A stretch of 64,000 nt of DNA. Source: Halobacteriovorax marinus SJ (GTDB taxonomy: Bacteria > Bdellovibrionota > Bacteriovoracia > Bacteriovoracales > Bacteriovoracaceae). The notes beneath the pieces are model-generated. The model searched no databases and was not told the DNA's origin. It saw only the letters and a program-made list of their open reading frames with translations. Position numbers and translations under genes: made by a program. How positions within the stretch are numbered: position 1 is the stretch's first letter; each line of letters starts with the position of its first letter. Shown in pieces: positions 26,815-35,534 of this stretch. The stretch covers positions 930,001 through 994,000 of the forward strand of contig NC_016620.1 of NCBI RefSeq assembly GCF_000210915.2, written 5' to 3'.

Positions 26815-27087
26815 ATGTCACAAATATCTGCACAACATATTCTTGTAGACCACGAATATGAAATCACTGATCTCTTAAAGAAAATTGAAGAGGGAAAGAC
26901 TTTTGAAGAGCTAGCAAGAGATTACTCGAATTGCCCATCGGGAAAAGATGGTGGAAGTTTGGGATCTTTTGGAAAGGGAATGATGGTCAAGCCATTTGAG
27001 CAAGCCGCCTTTGCTTTAAAAGTTGGAGAAGTTTCTGGAGCTGTCCGAACTCAATTTGGATATCATTTAATTAAGCGTACGGCCTAG
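26815..27087 (+). CDS. PpiC-type peptidyl-prolyl isomerase
   Basis: A 90-residue single parvulin domain (SAQHILVDHEYE, FEELARDYSNCPSGKDGGSLGSFGKGMMVKPFEQAAF, FGYHLIKRT), the size and layout of E. coli PpiC. Without a signal peptide it should be cytoplasmic. All typical active-site segments are present, including the Cys-Pro-Ser-Gly turn. The ATG follows an AGGAAAGG ribosome binding site. It is a paralogue of the parvulin at 15701 but closer to canonical PpiC. Confidence 0.92.
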   Translation: MSQISAQHILVDHEYEITDLLKKIEEGKTFEELARDYSNCPSGKDGGSLGSFGKGMMVKPFEQAAFALKVGEVSGAVRTQFGYHLIKRTA

Positions 27088-27095
27088 AAGTATTC

Positions 27096-27587
27096 ATGCT
27101 AGATTTTTCAAAAGCACAAAGTGTTCTCAGTAAAATTGAAGAAGATTTAAAAATATTAGGAATCAATCTTGAAGAGTATTTTATAGATCATATTTGCTAT
27201 AGAGTAAGTTCTAGTATTCGCTACGAAGAGTTGAAGTTAGCACTAGAGAAAGAACACTCTCTCTTGCACGAGGCGATGATTTCAAATCGACCGATTTCAA
27301 CTTTTAAACTTGCTTCACCACTTCTATATAAGAATCATAAGATTCCACTTCTTGAGTTACCTGCACCCAAGGGAGAGGTCAATTATGAGGAAGGGTTTGA
27401 GCATATTGAATGTGTTATCGATGAGAGCTTTGTCGATTTCTCTAATAAGTTCAAAAATATTGAATTCGATTGGAAAGGGGCCCAAAAGTCTCACAACCCT
27501 GAGCTTAGAATTAAACTTGGTGGACTAAGTATTAAATTCCATCATCAAAGCCTTGAAGAAGTCATTAAAGAAGAATTAAAAAAATAA
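27096..27587 (+). CDS. YecM family protein
   Basis: A 163-residue protein of the YecM family (a vicinal-oxygen-chelate-like metal-binding fold): IDHICYRVSS (about 29-38), FKLASPL, IPLLELPAPK, and FEHIECVIDE, where His and Glu residues would bind a metal. The biochemical role is not established; YecM-type proteins are presumed enzymes of unknown substrate. It lies 8 bp after the parvulin gene and 24 bp before acetyl-CoA synthetase, suggesting one operon. Confidence 0.82.
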   Translation: MLDFSKAQSVLSKIEEDLKILGINLEEYFIDHICYRVSSSIRYEELKLALEKEHSLLHEAMISNRPISTFKLASPLLYKNHKIPLLELPAPKGEVNYEEGFEHIECVIDESFVDFSNKFKNIEFDWKGAQKSHNPELRIKLGGLSIKFHHQSLEEVIKEELKK

Positions 27588-27611
27588 TTAAATTTTAGAA
27601 TAGGATTTTTT

Positions 27612-29510
27612 ATGGATTGGAAAATTAAGAGTCTAGAGGAATATGCACTGGCCTATCAAGAGTCGCGAAGTAACCCAGAACTTTACTGGGGAAAGGTGGC
27701 CGACACTTTTAAGTGGAATAAGAAGTGGGAGAGTGTCCTTAGCGGAAGTATAGAGGATGCCAATATAAAGTGGTTTGATGGTGCAGAGTTAAATATTACT
27801 GAAAACTGCTTAGATAGACACTTAGAAGAGAGAGGCGATAAAGTCGCTCTTATTTATGAGCCTAACGATCCTAATGAGCCAGCACTTGAGTATACATATA
27901 AGCAATTACATACTGCAGTTTGCAAGACCGCTAATATGCTTAAAGCACAGGGGGTAGAGAAAGGAGATAGAGTTTGTCTTTATATGTCTATGGTTCCTGA
28001 ACTTATGATTTCTGTATTGGCCTGTGCACGAATAGGTGCAATTCACTCTGTTGTCTTTGGAGGTTTCTCAGCTCACGCCCTAGCGGGAAGAATTGAAGAT
28101 TGTGATTGTAAAATTCTTATTACGAATGATGCTGGTCACAGAGGGGAGAAGATAATTCACCTAAAAGACATTGCAGATAAGGCATTGGATGATTTAGATA
28201 ATTCTCCCGTTCAAAAAGTCATTGTTCACAAAAGAGTGGGAAATGATATTGAAATGAAAGAGGGAAGAGATCTATGGTGGCATGATCTTTATAAAGAGGC
28301 TTCTTCAGATTATCCAAGTGAGACTATGCAAGCAGAAGATCCTCTCTTTATTCTTTATACTTCAGGATCTACAGGAAAACCAAAAGGTGTCTTACATACG
28401 ACTGCTGGATATATGGTCTGGGCAGCATATACTTTTGGAAATGTTTTCCAAATGAATGAGGAAGATCGCTATTGGTGTACAGCAGATATTGGTTGGATTA
28501 CAGGACATACTTATTTAACCTATGGTCCACTGCTAAACGGTGTTACTACAACAATGTTTGAAGGGATTCCAACTTTCCCAAACCCTGGAAGATTTTGGGA
28601 GGTTGTGGATAAGCATAAGATCACTCACTTCTATACTGCTCCAACAGCAGTGAGGGCCCTTATGGCGTGTGACCCATCATTTGTTACCAATAATAATTTA
28701 GACTCATTGAAAGTTTTGGGCTCAGTAGGCGAACCTATTAATGCAGAAGCATGGCATTGGTATAATAAGTCTATTGGAAAAGAGAAATGCCCTATCGTTG
28801 ATACTTGGTGGCAAACAGAGACTGGAGGAATTTTAATCTCCTCTCTGGCAGGAGTCACAGAGGGGAAACCTTGTTTTGCAACTCTACCGCTTCCTGGAGT
28901 CTTTCCTGCGCTAATGGATGCCGAAGGAAAAGTTATCGAAGAAAGGGAGTCGGAAGGAAATCTCTGTATTACAAGGCCATGGCCTGGAATGCTTAGAAGT
29001 ATTTGGGGTGATCATGAGAGATTTAAGCAAACTTATTTAAGTGCTTATCCAGGGAGTTACTTTACTGGAGATGGATGTAAGCGCGACGCTGATGGACTAT
29101 ATAGAATTACTGGACGAGTGGATGATGTCTTAAATGTTTCAGGTCACCGTATTGGAACCGCTGAAGTGGAGAACGCAATTGGACAGCATCCTGATGTTAT
29201 AGAGTCAGCAATTGTTGGCTTTCCTCATGATATAAAGGGGCAGGGGATTTATGCCTATGTCATAGCCAGTGAGAACCATAGTCCAGAAGAGATGAGAGAG
29301 GAGATTCTAAAAGTTATCACAGAAGAAATTGGTCCCATTGCAAAACCAGATAAAATTCAAATTGTTCCAGGTTTACCAAAGACTAGGTCTGGAAAAATTA
29401 TGAGAAGAATTCTAAGAAAAATTGCTGCCAAAGAATTTGATAATTTTGGTGATACATCAACACTACTTGATCCAAGTATTGTCGATAAAATTAAAGACGG
29501 CGCTTTATAG
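27612..29510 (+). CDS. acs: Acetyl-CoA synthetase (AMP-forming)
   Basis: A 632-residue acetate-CoA ligase. Visible are the AMP-binding P-loop YTSGSTGKPKGV, the acetate-pocket Trp in WWQTETGG, the hinge TGRVDDVLNVSGHRIGT, and the C-terminal PKTRSGKIMRR with the catalytic Lys that is the usual acetylation site. The length is normal. It converts acetate, ATP and CoA to acetyl-CoA for energy and biosynthesis. It is the last gene of the likely parvulin-YecM-acs run and overlaps the convergent SDR gene by 6 bp. Confidence 0.95.
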   Translation: MDWKIKSLEEYALAYQESRSNPELYWGKVADTFKWNKKWESVLSGSIEDANIKWFDGAELNITENCLDRHLEERGDKVALIYEPNDPNEPALEYTYKQLHTAVCKTANMLKAQGVEKGDRVCLYMSMVPELMISVLACARIGAIHSVVFGGFSAHALAGRIEDCDCKILITNDAGHRGEKIIHLKDIADKALDDLDNSPVQKVIVHKRVGNDIEMKEGRDLWWHDLYKEASSDYPSETMQAEDPLFILYTSGSTGKPKGVLHTTAGYMVWAAYTFGNVFQMNEEDRYWCTADIGWITGHTYLTYGPLLNGVTTTMFEGIPTFPNPGRFWEVVDKHKITHFYTAPTAVRALMACDPSFVTNNNLDSLKVLGSVGEPINAEAWHWYNKSIGKEKCPIVDTWWQTETGGILISSLAGVTEGKPCFATLPLPGVFPALMDAEGKVIEERESEGNLCITRPWPGMLRSIWGDHERFKQTYLSAYPGSYFTGDGCKRDADGLYRITGRVDDVLNVSGHRIGTAEVENAIGQHPDVIESAIVGFPHDIKGQGIYAYVIASENHSPEEMREEILKVITEEIGPIAKPDKIQIVPGLPKTRSGKIMRRILRKIAAKEFDNFGDTSTLLDPSIVDKIKDGAL

Positions 29511-30356
29511 AATAAATTGAGCGAGGCGGATCATGTGTCTAACGGCAATGATTGTATCCTCTTCGCTCTTTTCATAACTTGGACCAATTAGCTTTAGAGT
29601 TCTCTCTGGAATCATTAAAGCGTTACAGCTATTAATGCCTCCTTCAATAACTTGCTCTCTTGGGTGTCCAAAGCTATGGGCAAGCTCTCTAAGAAAATCG
29701 AGCTCATCTGATCCATCCTTAGCTCCGAAGTGAAAAACACCTTTTCCATCACGCTTTAGAACTGCGGCCATCATATCTGCTAAGTGATTTGTTGCGAGTC
29801 TATTTTGAAGAACACCGCGATCAATAGTGAGAGACTCCCCACTTAACATGACTTCTAAGAATAACTCTGTTCTAGACTGTGAGTTGGGTGCCCAACCATG
29901 GGTAGCACCAAATCTAAAAATAGAAAAATTATCACCACTTTTTTCAAGTTCAAGCTCACACTTGGCCTTAAACTGACCGTACTCTGTTTGAGAATTAGGC
30001 ATCTCATCTTCATAGTGTTCACTAGAAACATTTGCATCTAGCGCATTAAATGAAGAGAAGTAATTATAGTGAAAATTTAGTGTTTGAGATTTTTCAATTA
30101 AGTATTTATGAAGAGTGAATCCATCATCATCTTCACCCCTTGTCATATTGATCACAATATCTGGAGATAGCGCAATAATTTGTTCATCGATAACTTCAAG
30201 CTGATCGTTGGAGGCCTTGAAAGTATCAATTAAATGCTCAGGCTTATTATTTAGAACACTACCGACAATGTGGCACTCACCAAATTCTTTTTTCAGTGAC
30301 GGTATTAAGTAATGTGCTATCCAACTTGAGCTACCAAGGATTAATATTTTTTTCAT
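29505..30356 (-). CDS. SDR-like NAD(P)-dependent epimerase/dehydratase homologue
   Basis: A 283-residue extended SDR-type protein. The N terminus has a beta-alpha-beta start (KKILILGSSSWIAHYLIP), but the glycine pattern is atypical: the second and third glycines of GxxGxxG are replaced. A Tyr-x3-Lys pair (TEYGQFKAKCE, about 125-135) is present as in dTDP-rhamnose reductase (RmlD)-like proteins. The altered Rossmann loop leaves cofactor binding uncertain. No sugar genes are adjacent, so the substrate is unknown. Confidence 0.7.
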   Translation of the reverse strand: MKKILILGSSSWIAHYLIPSLKKEFGECHIVGSVLNNKPEHLIDTFKASNDQLEVIDEQIIALSPDIVINMTRGEDDDGFTLHKYLIEKSQTLNFHYNYFSSFNALDANVSSEHYEDEMPNSQTEYGQFKAKCELELEKSGDNFSIFRFGATHGWAPNSQSRTELFLEVMLSGESLTIDRGVLQNRLATNHLADMMAAVLKRDGKGVFHFGAKDGSDELDFLRELAHSFGHPREQVIEGGINSCNALMIPERTLKLIGPSYEKSEEDTIIAVRHMIRLAQFIL

Positions 30357-30462
30357 GGCCTTGATTATAGTATTTATTACTGTGTAAGGCTAATAATTAA
30401 GATATTGTATAGTTCTGCCGGTAAGGTAAAATATGCCTATGAAGTAGGAGAACTCTATCGTT

Positions 30463-31290
30463 ATGAGAACTAGAATTGCACCAACTCCCAATGGACATTT
30501 GCACTTGGGGAATATTTTCAACTTTATCTATACTGCTTATATGGCCAATAAGAAAGGTCTTGAGCTGGGACTTCGAATTGATGATCACGACCATATTCGT
30601 TGTAAAGATATTTATATTGAGGAAGTCTTTGAGGCGATTAAACTTTTAGAAATAGATATAGACTTTGGCCCAAAAAATCTAAGGGACTTTAAGAACAACT
30701 TCTCCCAAGCAAAGAAACATAATGAGTATTGGGATTTTCTAAAGGGGCTAGAGAGAAAGTTTAATTGTGAGTGCTCTAGGAAGAAAATCTTTGAAAATAA
30801 TGAACAAGGGCTTTATCCTGGGTTTTGTAAGAATAAAGAAATTTCTTTTGTCCAAGATCTTCATGCCATTAGATATAATAGTCCAAATACTTCATACCAC
30901 TTTGATGGGAAAGAGATTTCAATTCAAAGAGATATAGGAGATATTATACTGTGGCGAAAAGACAATATTCCCTCCTATCAATTAGTAAGTATTTATGAAG
31001 ACTTCTCAGATAAAGTCACACATATTTTCAGAGGAGAAGACCTCCTAACTTCTTCGGCAATACAAATTGCGCTAGCAAATGACTTTGGTCTTTCGACTTT
31101 TCCAAAGATTGAGAACTTCTCTCATCACTCATTAGTTATTGAAAATGGTGAAAAACTCTCAAAGAGTCGCCATAGTGACTCAGTAATGGAGGCGCTGAGA
31201 GAGGACCCTAGTATAATTTACTTACTCTTTTCAGAGTTTATGACGCTGCAACCATCTGAAAACTTATCAGAACTCATCTCTAAGAATTAA
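30463..31290 (+). CDS. GluQ-RS-like truncated glutamyl-tRNA synthetase
   Basis: A 275-residue class I synthetase catalytic domain without the anticodon-binding half, the size of glutamyl-Q tRNA(Asp) synthetase. HIGH motif: PTPNGHLHLGN (about 7-17); KMSKS motif: GEKLSKS (about 228-234); the zinc region has Cys-Glu-Cys, then Tyr-Pro-x-x-Cys (about 104-126), as in GluQ-RS. The usual LRIDDTD segment is LRIDDHDHIRC, and the HIGH region differs slightly, so the amino acid or acceptor may not be the standard queuosine of tRNA(Asp). It precedes the GH3-type operon by 138 bp in the same direction, with inverted repeats between. Confidence 0.75.
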   Translation: MRTRIAPTPNGHLHLGNIFNFIYTAYMANKKGLELGLRIDDHDHIRCKDIYIEEVFEAIKLLEIDIDFGPKNLRDFKNNFSQAKKHNEYWDFLKGLERKFNCECSRKKIFENNEQGLYPGFCKNKEISFVQDLHAIRYNSPNTSYHFDGKEISIQRDIGDIILWRKDNIPSYQLVSIYEDFSDKVTHIFRGEDLLTSSAIQIALANDFGLSTFPKIENFSHHSLVIENGEKLSKSRHSDSVMEALREDPSIIYLLFSEFMTLQPSENLSELISKN

Positions 31291-31293
31291 AAC

Positions 31294-31366
31294 TTTTGAC
31301 ACAAAATGAGAGTTTTTGTCAAAACTAAGGCCTTTTGACAAAAATGAAAAAAATCTGTCAACAGAC
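31294..31366. promoter_or_regulatory. Cluster of TGTCA/TGACA inverted repeats upstream of the GH3-like gene
   Basis: Three nearby palindromes share TGTCA/TGACA: TTTTG-aca-CAAAA (31294-31306), a perfect 12-bp inverted repeat (31313-31324 and 31333-31344) with an 8-bp spacer, and TCTGT-ca-ACAGA (31354-31365). They lie between the GluQ-RS-like stop and the GH3 start and look like operator sites; a terminator role for the large one cannot be excluded. Confidence 0.5.
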
Positions 31367-31428
31367 TTGAGTGTAAATAGATTTTCTCTTTGCTAGTTTT
31401 CTCCTGCAAACAAACTTGGAGGAAAAAA

Positions 31429-32943
31429 ATGAAATCACTAAAGCGTACAGTATCTAAAATTCTTTTGAACAATATGTATTTGAAGATATCTCTAGATCAG
31501 GAAGGAATGCAGCAAAAGCAAGAGGAAAACTTTGTAGAACTTAAAAAGAAGTTACACTCAACGGATATTTATCGAGATCATGGATTAAATAATATCGAAA
31601 GCTATGACAACTTTATTCAAAGAGTGAGCTCTAGTGAGTATGATAAATTTGCACCTTATGTAGAAAGTTTAGTGGGGCAAGAGAGTAGAGTTTTATTTAA
31701 GAATCGTGTTCAATGTTTTGGGCTAACTTCTGGAACTAGTGGGCAAGATAGCAAGAGGGTTCCTTATAATAAGGATATGATCGATATTTTTAAAAGAGCA
31801 CAAAAGTATCAAGCAAGTGTTATCAATCATATTGTTGGAGGCATCGATCTCGTAAATTCACCTAGGTTAAGTTATGGGTCAACTCCAAAGAACTATACTG
31901 CCAATGGGGTCGAATATGGATATATCTCAGGAATATTAAGCTCCCAAACACCTAAGATGCTAAAGAAAGTCACTTTCCCTTCTCAGGAGATTCTTGAGAT
32001 TGAAGATTGGAATGAGAAAATACAAAGAATTGTTGAGCAGAGTACTCTTCAAGATATTCAGATTGCCTCAGCAATTCCTACTTACTTAATTGCCATTTTT
32101 GAAGAAGTACTTAAGACAACAGGTAAGAGATATATCAAAGATATTTGGCCTAATCTTGAGACTATTATTTATGGAGCCACGCCAATTGATTCTTATAAAG
32201 AAAGAATTAATGAACTTGTAGGAAAGAGACTAAATTACTTTGGAGTTTACGCCTCTACTGAAGCTCCTATTGGAATTGGAATTAATAATGCTAAAGACGA
32301 TAAGCAGCTCTATGCTTTTAATCCTGACCTCATTTATAGCTTTGAAAGCACTGAGACGAGTGAAGTTCTATCCATTGGAAAAGTTGTAGCTGGTGGAGAG
32401 TACCTTCTAAATATCACAACACCAAATGGTTTTTTAAACTATACCATGAAGGATATTGTTCGCATTAAATCTACTTCTCCAATCTTAACGTTTGAAATTT
32501 TAGGAAGACAGGGAAGTGGAATTAATTTAGGCGCTGAGAAAACAAGTGATCAGCAAGTTTTAGATACAGTCGTTGAATTAAATAAGAGCCTAGGTAAGAG
32601 TGTCGATCACTACTTTCTCTCTCCAGGAACCAGAGACGAGAGGGCCTGTTATAAGTGGACACTTTTTTCAAATCAATTAAATGTAGATGTGAAGTTTTTA
32701 GAGAGAATTCTAGATGAAGCTATGTCTCTATCAAACCCTGATTACTTAGATTGTAGAGAACAAGGAATAATCGCTTCACCTGTCGTTGAAGTTGTGACAT
32801 CAGAAATCTTAGATGAATACTTTAGTCGCTTTAGAGAGAAGGGCCAGTTTAAGATGAAGACGGTCTTCTCATGTGCAGATAGCTTTAATGGATTTATTAA
32901 AAGTGTTCTTCCTGAACTTTCTGTTGTGGGGATATCAGCATGA
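31429..32943 (+). CDS. GH3-family acyl-acid-amido synthetase
   Basis: A 504-residue protein of the GH3 family of adenylate-forming enzymes, which activate a carboxylic acid and join it to an amino acid (in plants, jasmonate or auxin). Visible are the P-loop SGTSGQDSKRVP (about 100-111), the YASTEAP motif in the middle (GH3 Tyr-x-Ser-Ser-Glu) and the YTMKDIVRIK hinge-type motif. The ATG at 31429 is chosen for its strong GGAGG site 7 bp upstream; an upstream TTG has no such site. No signal peptide. The stop overlaps the start of the LysE-type gene (ATGA), so translation is coupled. The acyl substrate cannot be read from sequence. Confidence 0.82.
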   Translation: MKSLKRTVSKILLNNMYLKISLDQEGMQQKQEENFVELKKKLHSTDIYRDHGLNNIESYDNFIQRVSSSEYDKFAPYVESLVGQESRVLFKNRVQCFGLTSGTSGQDSKRVPYNKDMIDIFKRAQKYQASVINHIVGGIDLVNSPRLSYGSTPKNYTANGVEYGYISGILSSQTPKMLKKVTFPSQEILEIEDWNEKIQRIVEQSTLQDIQIASAIPTYLIAIFEEVLKTTGKRYIKDIWPNLETIIYGATPIDSYKERINELVGKRLNYFGVYASTEAPIGIGINNAKDDKQLYAFNPDLIYSFESTETSEVLSIGKVVAGGEYLLNITTPNGFLNYTMKDIVRIKSTSPILTFEILGRQGSGINLGAEKTSDQQVLDTVVELNKSLGKSVDHYFLSPGTRDERACYKWTLFSNQLNVDVKFLERILDEAMSLSNPDYLDCREQGIIASPVVEVVTSEILDEYFSRFREKGQFKMKTVFSCADSFNGFIKSVLPELSVVGISA

Positions 32944-33539
32944 TTATAGAGATATTTCTTGTCTCTTTCATAGTGGGAGTGGTGACAACACTCCCTGTGG
33001 GTCCTGCTGGGATAAGCATTGTAAACTCTTTCATTAATAGAGGGACAGGTGAAGCCGTAAGATCATTTGGAGGGCTATTTCTAGCAGAAGTAGTTTATCT
33101 AACTCTTTCCTTCTCTCTCTATAGAAGTATGAATATCTCAGCAATATTTGATAAGAAGATTCTCTTTGTCGGTATTTTCTCCTTTGTTCTCTTTGTCATA
33201 GGTATGAGTTTTCTAAGGTCTAAAGATAAGAAGGAGATTAATTTACCAAGTGGATTTAAGGGAGTCTTTCTATTGGCCATTTTTAATCCAAGTTTAGTGC
33301 TCACATATCTCACTTTTATTGGGTTCTATGAGAGAATTTTTGGTCTGAAATTGAATCTTATTAGCTTTCTGTACGCCTCTTCATCTATGGTGATTGGAGT
33401 GGGGGCAACTCTATGTGCACTCTCTTTACTGGCACTGGCCAAGAGAGATGTTCTCTTTACAAATATGGTTCTTGTAAAAAGAGGCTTTGGGCTCTTTTTT
33501 ATTACATCAGCATTATGCTCTCTAGGAGGAGCTTTATGA
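32940..33539 (+). CDS. LysE/RhtB family exporter
   Basis: A 199-residue protein with six membrane helices and the N-terminal VGVVTTLPVGPAGISIV segment of the LysE family, which exports amino acids and small derivatives. It starts within the last codons of the GH3-like gene and its own stop overlaps the start of the next gene (ATGA), so all three are co-translated. In this context the likely cargo is the amino-acid conjugate made by the GH3-type enzyme (inference). Confidence 0.8.
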   Translation: MIIEIFLVSFIVGVVTTLPVGPAGISIVNSFINRGTGEAVRSFGGLFLAEVVYLTLSFSLYRSMNISAIFDKKILFVGIFSFVLFVIGMSFLRSKDKKEINLPSGFKGVFLLAIFNPSLVLTYLTFIGFYERIFGLKLNLISFLYASSSMVIGVGATLCALSLLALAKRDVLFTNMVLVKRGFGLFFITSALCSLGGAL

Positions 33540-35485
33540 AATATATTTTATTTTTCTTTATCATATTAAATTTCAATATTAGCGCTTCAGAATGTGACGT
33601 CACTCACTCTGAGGGAGTAAATAAATTAACAATTTGTGACATTAAAGGAAAGAAAGTTAATTTCTTAGATATTACAGGATCTATGAACGATCTTGCTTAT
33701 TACCATGGAAAGTTCTTGGCCAAAGATATTCTCTCTGGAGTTATAGCATCAGTGGCAAAGAGAAGAGATGATTCTTTTAAGGCACTTGCAAAGAAGGAGA
33801 GGAATCAATTTAAGGCCATTTATAAGTGTGTTATGAATAAATATAAAAAGTCAGTAGATCCTAAGTTCTTAAGTGAGCTTTCTTACTTAGCAAAAGGTGT
33901 GAGAGATGCTGGATATAATCTATCTGGAAGAGAGGTTATTGAAGCAACGTTGATGATTGAAATGTCTGGCTTTGTAGACTCTTTAAATCTTGAAATGGAA
34001 GAAGATAGAAGAGGAACTAATTGGAGGTTAATTAAGAGTTGTGGACTTCATATTGCGTCAGCGTCTATAAAGAATATTTTCTCTACTATTGGGGGCGGTT
34101 TTAAAAAGATGAAGAAGGGCTGTACTGGATTTAGTGCTTCTTCTGATTTTACGGTCGATGGCTCTCATCTTCATGGAAGAAATTTCGATACTGGTTTTAT
34201 GGGTGTATTTGAAAAATACCCTGTCGTTATAAATCATAGAAATAGTGAAGGTGTAAATTATATGGGAATGAGTTCCGCTGGTCTTCACTATCCTGGAGGA
34301 ATTTCAGGAATGAATGAATATGGAATTTCAATTTCAACACATGAGCTTAGAACTAAGAATTATAAGATAAAGTATAAAGATAGAGTTGGTATTGTGGCAC
34401 CATACGCGGCCAATCTCATTCTCTCTAAAGCAAAAAGTTTAGATGAGGCCATTACTATTGCAAAGAAATTTGGCTACTTTGGTGCATGGAGCTTTCTTGT
34501 TTCTGATTCAAAAAGTGGGGAGAGTGCTAGTATTGAAATTTCAGGAGATATTGTAAGAGTCGCTAAGAGGTCTAGTGGATCAATGGGGCAGACAAATCAC
34601 TTCTTACATCGTGATACAGCAAGATATAATTTTGAGTACAGTCTTAATAAGAGTCTTGAATCTAGAGCAAGGTTAAGTCTTGTTAATGATGAACTGGCGC
34701 AATCGAGAGGTCAGATCGATATAAATTGGGGAATAAATCTTCTCTCTGGTCACACTGATTATCTCGTTGGGCAGAGAAGTTTTGGTCGAACCGTATCAAA
34801 GGTCTATACATCAATGACTCATATTATGGATACAGGGAGAAATATCTTTTGGTTCTCGCTTGGTGAGAGCTACCCAACAAATCTTTCTACTTTTATTGGT
34901 CTTGAAGTCTCCTTTGATCAAGAAGAAAACTTCTTTAGGTTCAAAGGAAGTGAGCGAAATACTAGTTTTGATAACTCATCATGGAAGAAGTCTCTCGAGT
35001 ATTTCACAAATGCCTACTTCGTTTATGAAGGTGATGGAGATTTGAAGAGTAGACTTACTCAGTCCTATGAACTGCTTAAGAAGGCCAGCGATTTAGCTAA
35101 AGCAGATAATATTGTTGAATATCCCTATGAGATGATGAGAGCGAGAGTGGGACTTAAAATAATGAGTGAGTTTCCAAATCTCATAAGTAGTCTTGAGCTA
35201 GACTCTGTCTTTGAAACTTTATTAAGTGAAGTAGGTAATCTTCATAACTTTGAAGTGGCACAAGTTTATGAGAGTTATGCGAGATATAACGACTTATTAA
35301 ATAGAAGAGAGCAGGCATCAAAGTTCTTTGCTAAGGCGGTAAGTGAGTTGGAAAGTTTAAGAGAAGAGTTTAATAATCATTTCTATTTTAATAAACAGTA
35401 TTGGACTAATTATTGGTTTATTAAACATAGATATTCTAAATATGATAATCGAGTTGAGCAGTTACATTTTGCAACTGTTGAATAA
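33536..35485 (+). CDS. Secreted C45-type Ntn hydrolase / acyltransferase
   Basis: A 649-residue exported protein. The signal peptide is about 1-17 (MKYILFFFIILNFNISA). After a ~180-residue propeptide-like region the self-cleavage site reads KKG-C196-TGFSASSDFTVDG with LHGRNFDTGF, the pattern of the C45 family (acyl-CoA:6-aminopenicillanate acyltransferase, and related amidases), in which the cleaved Cys becomes the nucleophile. The conserved MSSAGLHYPGGISGMNEYG and GQTNHF segments follow. The C-terminal 200 residues are helical and TPR-like. The GTG/ATG choice: ATG at 33536 overlaps the exporter stop and follows GGAGGAGC. It would cleave or form amides in the periplasm. The chemistry is not certain. 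Confidence 0.75.
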   Translation: MKYILFFFIILNFNISASECDVTHSEGVNKLTICDIKGKKVNFLDITGSMNDLAYYHGKFLAKDILSGVIASVAKRRDDSFKALAKKERNQFKAIYKCVMNKYKKSVDPKFLSELSYLAKGVRDAGYNLSGREVIEATLMIEMSGFVDSLNLEMEEDRRGTNWRLIKSCGLHIASASIKNIFSTIGGGFKKMKKGCTGFSASSDFTVDGSHLHGRNFDTGFMGVFEKYPVVINHRNSEGVNYMGMSSAGLHYPGGISGMNEYGISISTHELRTKNYKIKYKDRVGIVAPYAANLILSKAKSLDEAITIAKKFGYFGAWSFLVSDSKSGESASIEISGDIVRVAKRSSGSMGQTNHFLHRDTARYNFEYSLNKSLESRARLSLVNDELAQSRGQIDINWGINLLSGHTDYLVGQRSFGRTVSKVYTSMTHIMDTGRNIFWFSLGESYPTNLSTFIGLEVSFDQEENFFRFKGSERNTSFDNSSWKKSLEYFTNAYFVYEGDGDLKSRLTQSYELLKKASDLAKADNIVEYPYEMMRARVGLKIMSEFPNLISSLELDSVFETLLSEVGNLHNFEVAQVYESYARYNDLLNRREQASKFFAKAVSELESLREEFNNHFYFNKQYWTNYWFIKHRYSKYDNRVEQLHFATVE

Positions 35486-35499
35486 CCAAGTTTGTGCAT

Positions 35500-35530
35500 A
35501 GGGGAGTATAGAAATATACTCCCCTTATTT
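35500..35530. terminator. Bidirectional terminator
   Basis: AGGGGAGTATA-GAAA-TATACTCCCCT (35500-35525) is a perfect 11-bp stem between the convergent C45 and FMN reductase genes, followed by TTATTTT on the plus strand. Confidence 0.8.
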
Positions 35531-35534
35531 TGAA

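Noticed and set aside
33413-33535. N-terminal extension of the C45-type protein to 33413
   Set aside because: It lies inside the exporter gene in another frame; the ATG at 33536 gives a signal peptide, a good ribosome binding site and a coupled overlap.
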